50,157 bases of DNA from assembly GCF_000422685.1 (NCBI RefSeq), contig NZ_AUGN01000015.1, positions 1 to 50,157 of the forward strand, written 5' to 3'. The position numbers and the translations under genes were made by a program. Positions 45,328-50,157 of this stretch are shown here, piece by piece. Source of the stretch: Flavobacterium gelidilacus DSM 15343. GTDB lineage: Bacteria > Bacteroidota > Bacteroidia > Flavobacteriales > Flavobacteriaceae. Below the pieces are notes generated by a model that saw nothing but the letters and a program-made list of their open reading frames with translations, did not search any database and was not told the DNA's origin. The first letter of the stretch is position 1. Every line of letters starts with the position of its first letter.

Positions 45328-46809
45328 TTAAATCGAAAAACTCGTTCCGTCTTTTCCATCTTTCAAAATAACTCCTGTAGCAGCAAGTTTATCACGGATT
45401 TCATCAGACAAAGCCCAGTTTTTATTAGCTCTAGCTTCATCTCTCATCGTGATTAACATTTCAACAACTCCTGTTAATTTATCTGTATTATTACTTGATG
45501 ATTTTACATTTTTAATTCCTAAAACATCAAATACAAATGCATTCAAGGTTTCTTTTAATATTGCAATATCATCTACAGTTAAAGTTTCTTTTTTATCGTT
45601 TACTAGATTGATGTATTTTACACCTTCAAACAAATTTGCAATTAGAATTGGCGTATTAAAATCATCATTCATAGCTTTATAACATTGCTCTTTCCAGTTT
45701 TGAATAGATAGAGTAGAAGTAGAGCTTGCAACTAATTTGTCTAACAGAGCAATTCCTTCCATCAAACGATTAAACCCTTTTTCAGCAGCAACCATCGCAT
45801 CGTTAGAAATATCTAAAACACTTCTGTAATGCGCTTGTAAAAAGCAAAAACGAATCACATTAGCACTAAAACTCTTTTCGAAAAAAGGATTATTTCCACC
45901 TATTAATTCCATAGGCAAAACATAATTTCCAGTCGATTTACTCATACGAAGACCATTCATAGTCAACATATTTGTATGCATCCAATAGTTCACAGGTGAA
46001 TGTCCAAAACTAGCTTTAGCTTGAGCAATTTCACATTCATGATGCGGAAATTTCAAATCCATTCCACCACCGTGTATATCAAAATTTTCACCTAAATATT
46101 TTGTACTCATTGCAGTACATTCCAAATGCCAACCCGGAAAACCAGCTCCCCAAGGAGAATTCCATCGCATGATGTGTGCAGGAGAAGCATTTTTCCAAAG
46201 GGCAAAATCTTGAGGATTTTTTTTCTCACTTTGTCCGTCTAAATCTCTAGTATTAGCAAATAGCTCTTCCACATTACGGTTACTTAATTCACCATAATTC
46301 ATGCCTTTTTTATTGTATTCTAAAACGTTAAAATAAACAGAACCATTACTTTCATAAGCAAAACCATCTGCAATCATTTTTTGAGTTAATTCGATTTGCT
46401 CAATAATATGTCCAGTTGCAGTTGGTTCAATAGTTGGCTCTAAGAAATTAAATTCTTGTAAAACCTTATGAAAATCAACCGTATATTTCTGAACAATTTC
46501 CATTGGCTCCAATTTCTCCAACTTCGATTGTTTTACAAAACGATCATTTTCTACATCACCATCATCAGTTAAATGTCCAGCATCCGTAATATTTCTTACA
46601 TACCTAACATTATAACCTAAATGCAATAAATACCTATAAATCACGTCAAAACTCATAAAAGTTCTCACGTTTCCTAAATGTACATTACTATAAACCGTTG
46701 GTCCACAAACATACATACCCACATTTCCATCCGAAATCGGAGAAAATAATTCCTTTTTTCCAGAAGTAGTATTATATAGGTGTAACGAATTGTTTTTATA
46801 TATTTGCAT
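45328..46809 (-). CDS. cysS: Cysteinyl-tRNA synthetase
   Basis: This is a 493-residue class I aminoacyl-tRNA synthetase. [13 protein letters not shown] (35-47) contains a zinc Cys and the HIGH-type motif [13 protein letters not shown] and [17 protein letters not shown] supply further zinc ligands. [10 protein letters not shown] is the KMSKS loop, and the C-terminus ends in a DALR-like helical domain with [12 protein letters not shown]. The start is the ATG at 46809 ([13 protein letters not shown]); a GTG at 46845 is in frame but lies inside the conserved RNA-like element upstream and adds 12 unrelated residues. Possibly co-transcribed with folE. Confidence 0.96.
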   Translation of the reverse strand: MQIYKNNSLHLYNTTSGKKELFSPISDGNVGMYVCGPTVYSNVHLGNVRTFMSFDVIYRYLLHLGYNVRYVRNITDAGHLTDDGDVENDRFVKQSKLEKLEPMEIVQKYTVDFHKVLQEFNFLEPTIEPTATGHIIEQIELTQKMIADGFAYESNGSVYFNVLEYNKKGMNYGELSNRNVEELFANTRDLDGQSEKKNPQDFALWKNASPAHIMRWNSPWGAGFPGWHLECTAMSTKYLGENFDIHGGGMDLKFPHHECEIAQAKASFGHSPVNYWMHTNMLTMNGLRMSKSTGNYVLPMELIGGNNPFFEKSFSANVIRFCFLQAHYRSVLDISNDAMVAAEKGFNRLMEGIALLDKLVASSTSTLSIQNWKEQCYKAMNDDFNTPILIANLFEGVKYINLVNDKKETLTVDDIAILKETLNAFVFDVLGIKNVKSSSNNTDKLTGVVEMLITMRDEARANKNWALSDEIRDKLAATGVILKDGKDGTSFSI

Positions 46810-46827
46810 ATTTTTTGTTTTCTTGAA

Positions 46828-46904
46828 GCTAATCCTGCTATCCACTATATCTTTTTATTTTGAAAACAAAATAAAAAGGATGCCGTTTCTATCAGGGCTA
46901 GGGC
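46828..46904 (-). ncRNA. Candidate structured RNA element between folE and cysS
   Basis: On the minus strand, CTAGCCCTG (46901-46893) pairs with CAGGATTAG (46837-46829) with one mismatch and one wobble. Inside is an apical 12-bp hairpin CTTTTTATTTTG / CAAAATAAAAAG with a TTTT loop (46878-46851). Between the two helices lie purine-rich strands ATAGAAACGGCAT and ATATAGTGGATAG that look like a conserved internal loop. From memory, strings such as AGCCCTGAT-x-GAAGCGGCATCC and GATATAGTGGA-AGCAGGA recur in Flavobacteriia genomes; it may correspond to an Rfam Bacteroidota motif (Flavo-1 is a candidate), not verified. It ends 19 nt before the cysS start. Confidence 0.6.
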
Positions 46905-46936
46905 ATTAGTTTTCAGTTCAAATTATTGGGTAAAAA

Positions 46937-47608
46937 TTAAAAAGTAGTTTCCATTTTAATATAATCCAAAAACTCTCTTCTTACGTTTTCTTCCTTAAAT
47001 TTTCCACCAAATTCGGCAGTAACCGTACTACTTTCGATGTCTCTAATTCCTCTAGAATTTACACATAAATGTTTTGCGTCAATAACACAAGCTACATCTT
47101 CTGTACCTAATACTTTCTTAAGTTCTTCAACAATTTGAATATTCAAACGTTCTTGAACTTGAGGTCTTTTAGCAAAATAATCCACAATTCGGTTCATTTT
47201 AGATAAACCTACAACCGTTCCGTTAGAAATATAAGCCACGTGCGCACGACCTACAATAGGTAGCAAATGATGTTCGCAAGTAGAATAAACAACTATGTTT
47301 TTTTCTACTAACATTTCGTTATATTTATATTTGTTATCAAAAGTAGATGAACTAGGTTTTTTATCAGGATTTAATCCGCCAAAAATCTCTTTAACAAACA
47401 TCTTTGCCACACGGTTTGGAGTACCTTTTAGACTATCGTCTGTTAAGTCCATTCCAAGTGTGTTTAAGATGCTTTCTACATCTTTTTTTATTAATTCAAT
47501 TTTTTCTTCATCAGAAATAGCAAAAGCATCCGCTCTTAAAGGTGTATTAGTACTTGTGCCAATATGGTTTTCACCAATTTCTAAATTAAAGTCTTCGTTT
47601 TTAGACAT
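46937..47608 (-). CDS. folE: GTP cyclohydrolase I
   Basis: The 223-residue enzyme converts GTP to 7,8-dihydroneopterin triphosphate, the first step of folate and pterin synthesis. Landmarks are STCEHHLLPIVGRAHVAYI (zinc Cys and His, catalytic His), SKMNRIVDYFAKRPQVQERL, the second zinc Cys in AKHLCVNSRGIRDIESST, and a C-terminal FLDYIK. I choose ATG 47608 (MSKNEDFN); an ATG at 47620 would add only four residues. The N-terminal ~35 residues are variable, as usual. A -7 element lies upstream at 47647-47654. Confidence 0.95.
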   Translation of the reverse strand: MSKNEDFNLEIGENHIGTSTNTPLRADAFAISDEEKIELIKKDVESILNTLGMDLTDDSLKGTPNRVAKMFVKEIFGGLNPDKKPSSSTFDNKYKYNEMLVEKNIVVYSTCEHHLLPIVGRAHVAYISNGTVVGLSKMNRIVDYFAKRPQVQERLNIQIVEELKKVLGTEDVACVIDAKHLCVNSRGIRDIESSTVTAEFGGKFKEENVRREFLDYIKMETTF

Positions 47609-47646
47609 ATTATTATGCAATAAGTTTATAGCAATTTTTTAAAGTG

Positions 47647-47654
47647 CAAAGATA
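47647..47654 (-). promoter_or_regulatory. -7 promoter element of folE
   Basis: TATCTTTG on the minus strand fits TAnnTTTG, 38 bp before the ATG at 47608. No clear TTG is found at -33. Confidence 0.4.
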
Positions 47655-47775
47655 AATAATAAACTTTAAAAAAGAGTAGAAATGTTAAAACTATACATTT
47701 TAATATATTTTGTTTAATTTAATGTTAAATTTTTGTACATTTCGACACCCTTAATTAACTATTATTTTATAAAAT

Positions 47776-48192
47776 ATGAAAGTAAAAATACTTTTAGCGT
47801 TACTGCTATTTATCACATCCATTAATATAAATGCTCAGGAAACAGAATTAGTTTGTGATTTTGAGTATTTTATTCAAGCTAAAGAATTTATTGAAGAGTT
47901 AAATCCTGAAGTTAAAATTGTAAATTTTAAATGGGATTTTTCTAAATTATCTGCATCAGATCAAGTTTCATTGGAAATTATAAAAATATATGACTGCTCA
48001 GCAGGGTTAGATGCTATTCAAACACTTAAATACGAAATAATAAATTTAAAAAGCAAAGATTTTATAGATTTAAAAGAACTAAAAATAAAACATATAGATA
48101 TGATGGCTAAATGTTTTAAGTGGAGAGTTATTGTAAAGTCTGAAAAATGTCTTAAGCAATCAGATTGGAATTATTATTCATTTTTAGACTAA
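47776..48192 (+). CDS. Small secreted protein of unknown function
   Basis: The 138-residue protein has a signal peptide ending INAQ. The mature part has four Cys (VCDFEYF, IYDCSAG, AKCFKW, EKCLKQ) that could form two disulfides, and mixed helix/strand character. I do not recognise a family. It lies 9 bp upstream of the large adhesin-like gene on the same strand, so the two are probably co-transcribed and may work together at the surface. No T9SS sorting domain is present. The 155-bp gap to folE shows no convincing promoter on the plus strand. Confidence 0.75.
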   Translation: MKVKILLALLLFITSININAQETELVCDFEYFIQAKEFIEELNPEVKIVNFKWDFSKLSASDQVSLEIIKIYDCSAGLDAIQTLKYEIINLKSKDFIDLKELKIKHIDMMAKCFKWRVIVKSEKCLKQSDWNYYSFLD

Positions 48193-48201
48193 TTTATTAC
48201 T

Positions 48202-50157
48202 ATGAAAAAGATTTACATAATATTTACCGTTTTTTGCTTAAATTTCATTTATAGTCAAAGTCCTACTTGTGCTACGGCCACACCTTTTTGTGCTGGTGGT
48301 ACTACCTTAACTTATGCTAATACATTTGGTAATACAGCTGGTGAAGGCCCGGGTATTGGTTGTTTATTTTCAACTCCAAACCCAAATTGGTTTTACATGA
48401 CTATTAGTCAGTCGGGAAATTTAAATTTTTTATTAACGCAAGGGGATAACGCACCTAATTATGATAATCAAGATGTTGATTTTATAGTTTGGGGACCATT
48501 TACCTCACCAAACTGTACCGATTTATACGATTATCCAGATGGAAACACTGCAATACCAAATAATGTAGTTGCTTGTAGTTATTCAGCTTCTGCTACAGAA
48601 AATTTTAGTATTCCTGGTGCGGTTGCAGGCCAAATTTATATGGTTTTAATAACAAATTTTAAAAATCTACCTGGTCAAATTACAATGACACAAACTAATT
48701 TAGGTCAGGTTGGAGCAGGTGCAACAGATTGTAACGTGGTTTGTGGTGTAAGCTTAGGCCCAGATGAAATTTTTTGTAGTTCATCAGTAACTTGTTATAC
48801 AATTAATGCTAATTTTAATTCACCAACAACACAACCGGGAACACCAATTTTTGTGTGGTTTTTAGATGGAGTTTTACAACCTACGCTTACAACCCAATCA
48901 GTTACTGTTTGTCAAAGTGGATTATGGTCAGTTTTAGCTACTCGACCAGGTTGTACGGCTGGTGCAACAGATGAAAAAATTGTCACATTCTCCGCCCCAC
49001 CAAATCTTAATACTCCTCCAGATCTCACAGGTACAGCCGGGAGTTGTAATCCTGAATTTGATTTGACATCAGTAATTGCAGCAATGTTGAATCCACTTGA
49101 TCCAGCAGATTATTATGTTACTTTTCATTTGGATTTATTTGATTCTTTTGATGGTTCAAATCCAATTCTTAACCCTACAACATTTACCACCACAACATCA
49201 ATACCAATTTATGTTCGTGTAGAAAACTTAAACAATCCTCTTTGTTTCGAAAATACAGAATTTAATCTTATTGTAGATTGTGTCGCCACAGCAACTATGC
49301 CACCAGATATGATTGTTTGTGATATTAACAATTCACCAGATGGTGTCGAAATTTTTGACTTAACAAGTCAGGATGCGGCTATTTATAATGGAGTTGATCC
49401 AACACAATTTTCAATAACATACCACACTTCTTTAGTAGGAGCGCAAACAAATAATACAACCGATTTAGCAACTCCACCTACTATGTATGTTGGAGGACCA
49501 AATGAAGTGATTTATGTTCGCTTGGAATCAAATATTGATACTACAGTATATAGCACAACTACATTTAATTTAATAGTTAATCCACTACCAACAGCTACTT
49601 TAGTAGCTAATACGGTTTGTTCTGGAACATCTGGCACGGTTACTATAACAGGAACTGCAAATGCTACGGTAACCTATACAGTTGACGCTGGAGCTAATCA
49701 AACGGTTGTTTTAAATGCTTCTGGAACTGGAACAATAACTACACCAATATTAACAGCAAATTCTCAATATTGTTTAGTTAATGTAACGTCTAACACGACA
49801 CCAGCATGTACACAAACATTAACAGCTTGTGCCACCGTAACAATTAATCCATTACCAACGGTTTCAATTTCGACTACTACACCTTCTATATGTTCAGGTA
49901 CCTCTGCTACTATAGATTTTGCAGGAACGGCAAATGCTACGATTACTTACACGATTGATGGAGTTTCTAGTACGATTGTATTAGATGGATCAGGAAATGC
50001 TTCGGTAAGTTCTACTGCAACATCAACGTATTGTTTAGTGGGTGCTGCTTCAAATTCGACACCAGTTTGTACTCAAGCTTTTACGGATTGTGTTACTATT
50101 ACAGTAATTCCTTTACCAACGGCTTCTATCACTGGAGATACAATTTGTGATGGCGAT
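48202..50157 (+). CDS. Large Cys-rich repeat surface protein (adhesin-like), 5' part
   Basis: This open frame starts at ATG 48202 (MKKIYIIFTVFCL, signal peptide ending IYSQ) and runs off the right edge with no stop, giving about 652 residues. Residues ~20-165 form a domain with NPNWFYMTISQSGNLNFLL and DVDFIVWGPF, the CUB-like N-terminal domain common in big Flavobacterium surface proteins. Two Ig-like modules follow, the second with CDINNSPDGVEIFDLTSQDA and EVIYVRLESN, similar to a module in the protein at 12481. From about 49582, 87-89-residue repeats begin with PLPT and contain CSGTS, GTANAT-x-TYT and STYCLV. A C-terminal T9SS type B sorting domain would be expected, outside the window. Confidence 0.87.
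   Translation, partial: MKKIYIIFTVFCLNFIYSQSPTCATATPFCAGGTTLTYANTFGNTAGEGPGIGCLFSTPNPNWFYMTISQSGNLNFLLTQGDNAPNYDNQDVDFIVWGPFTSPNCTDLYDYPDGNTAIPNNVVACSYSASATENFSIPGAVAGQIYMVLITNFKNLPGQITMTQTNLGQVGAGATDCNVVCGVSLGPDEIFCSSSVTCYTINANFNSPTTQPGTPIFVWFLDGVLQPTLTTQSVTVCQSGLWSVLATRPGCTAGATDEKIVTFSAPPNLNTPPDLTGTAGSCNPEFDLTSVIAAMLNPLDPADYYVTFHLDLFDSFDGSNPILNPTTFTTTTSIPIYVRVENLNNPLCFENTEFNLIVDCVATATMPPDMIVCDINNSPDGVEIFDLTSQDAAIYNGVDPTQFSITYHTSLVGAQTNNTTDLATPPTMYVGGPNEVIYVRLESNIDTTVYSTTTFNLIVNPLPTATLVANTVCSGTSGTVTITGTANATVTYTVDAGANQTVVLNASGTGTITTPILTANSQYCLVNVTSNTTPACTQTLTACATVTINPLPTVSISTTTPSICSGTSATIDFAGTANATITYTIDGVSSTIVLDGSGNASVSSTATSTYCLVGAASNSTPVCTQAFTDCVTITVIPLPTASITGDTICDGD
49582..50157 (+). repeat. 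In-frame tandem repeats of about 264 bp
   Basis: Successive unit starts at 49582, 49849 and 50110 (CCA/CCT-x-TACCAAC...) give periods of 267 and 261 bp. The units encode Ig-like modules with paired Cys and share protein motifs more than exact DNA, so they are old duplications. The array continues past the window end. Confidence 0.8.

Noticed and set aside
47295..47642. Plus-strand open frame of 115 codons over folE
   Set aside because: It is antisense to conserved folE sequence and Ser/Phe-rich, as expected from a shadow frame.
49582..50157. Regular repeats that might be read as a CRISPR array
   Set aside because: The period is about 264 bp and in frame, with drifting DNA sequence and a conserved protein pattern; these are coding tandem domains.

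Overview
The window is chromosomal DNA from a member of the Bacteroidota, almost certainly a Flavobacteriaceae close to Flavobacterium. The evidence is visible in the sequence: strong AT richness, signal peptides ending in AQ/SQ/GQ, a gliding-motility-type (T9SS type B) sorting domain, -7 promoter elements of the form TAnnTTTG, a fused SecDF, and Flavobacteriia-type intergenic repeats. I see no rRNA, tRNA, insertion sequence, prophage or CRISPR array.

Layout. (1) 1-5447, minus strand: the start of a secreted beta-propeller-like protein, a SpoU/TrmH rRNA methyltransferase, and two secreted amidohydrolase-family proteins, of which only one module keeps the HxH metal motif. (2) 5519-12479: the conserved DUF58 / MoxR / DUF4350 / DUF4129 / membrane protein / SpoIIM minus-strand operon, with a divergent RDD gene. 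This is an uncharacterised membrane-linked AAA+ ATPase system. (3) 12481-14283: a T9SS-secreted protein. (4) 14363-27628: a surface-glycan locus built from five blocks of alternating direction. It holds sugar-nucleotide genes (FdtB-like aminotransferase, FdtA-like ketoisomerase, hexapeptide acyltransferase), a Wzx-type flippase, five glycosyltransferases including a DPM1-like polyprenyl-phosphate enzyme, and three paralogous polytopic membrane proteins that look like an unnamed GT-C group. (5) 27597-35712: FtsE, a large periplasmic TPR protein paired with an outer-membrane beta-barrel, a GreA-like small protein and asparagine synthetase B. (6) 36067-43777: gyrB, a DUF6588-type outer-membrane protein, malate dehydrogenase, secDF and a small outer-membrane protein. 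(7) 43832-47608, minus strand: lgt, yidD, cysS and folE, with a compact structured-RNA-like element between folE and cysS. (8) 47776-50157: a small secreted protein and the start of a very large Cys-rich repeat adhesin.

How they may work together. Most of the window serves the envelope. The glycan locus would make a dTDP-3-amino-3,6-dideoxyhexose, assemble it on a lipid carrier and flip it. The DPM1-like enzyme could feed a polyprenyl-phosphate sugar to the three GT-C-like proteins on the periplasmic side. SecDF, Lgt and YidD are general export and membrane-insertion functions. The most interesting non-routine signals are the GT-C-like paralogue trio, the folE-cysS RNA-like element, and the TTCAGATATTCGG repeat family, one copy of which lies inside the methyltransferase coding sequence.
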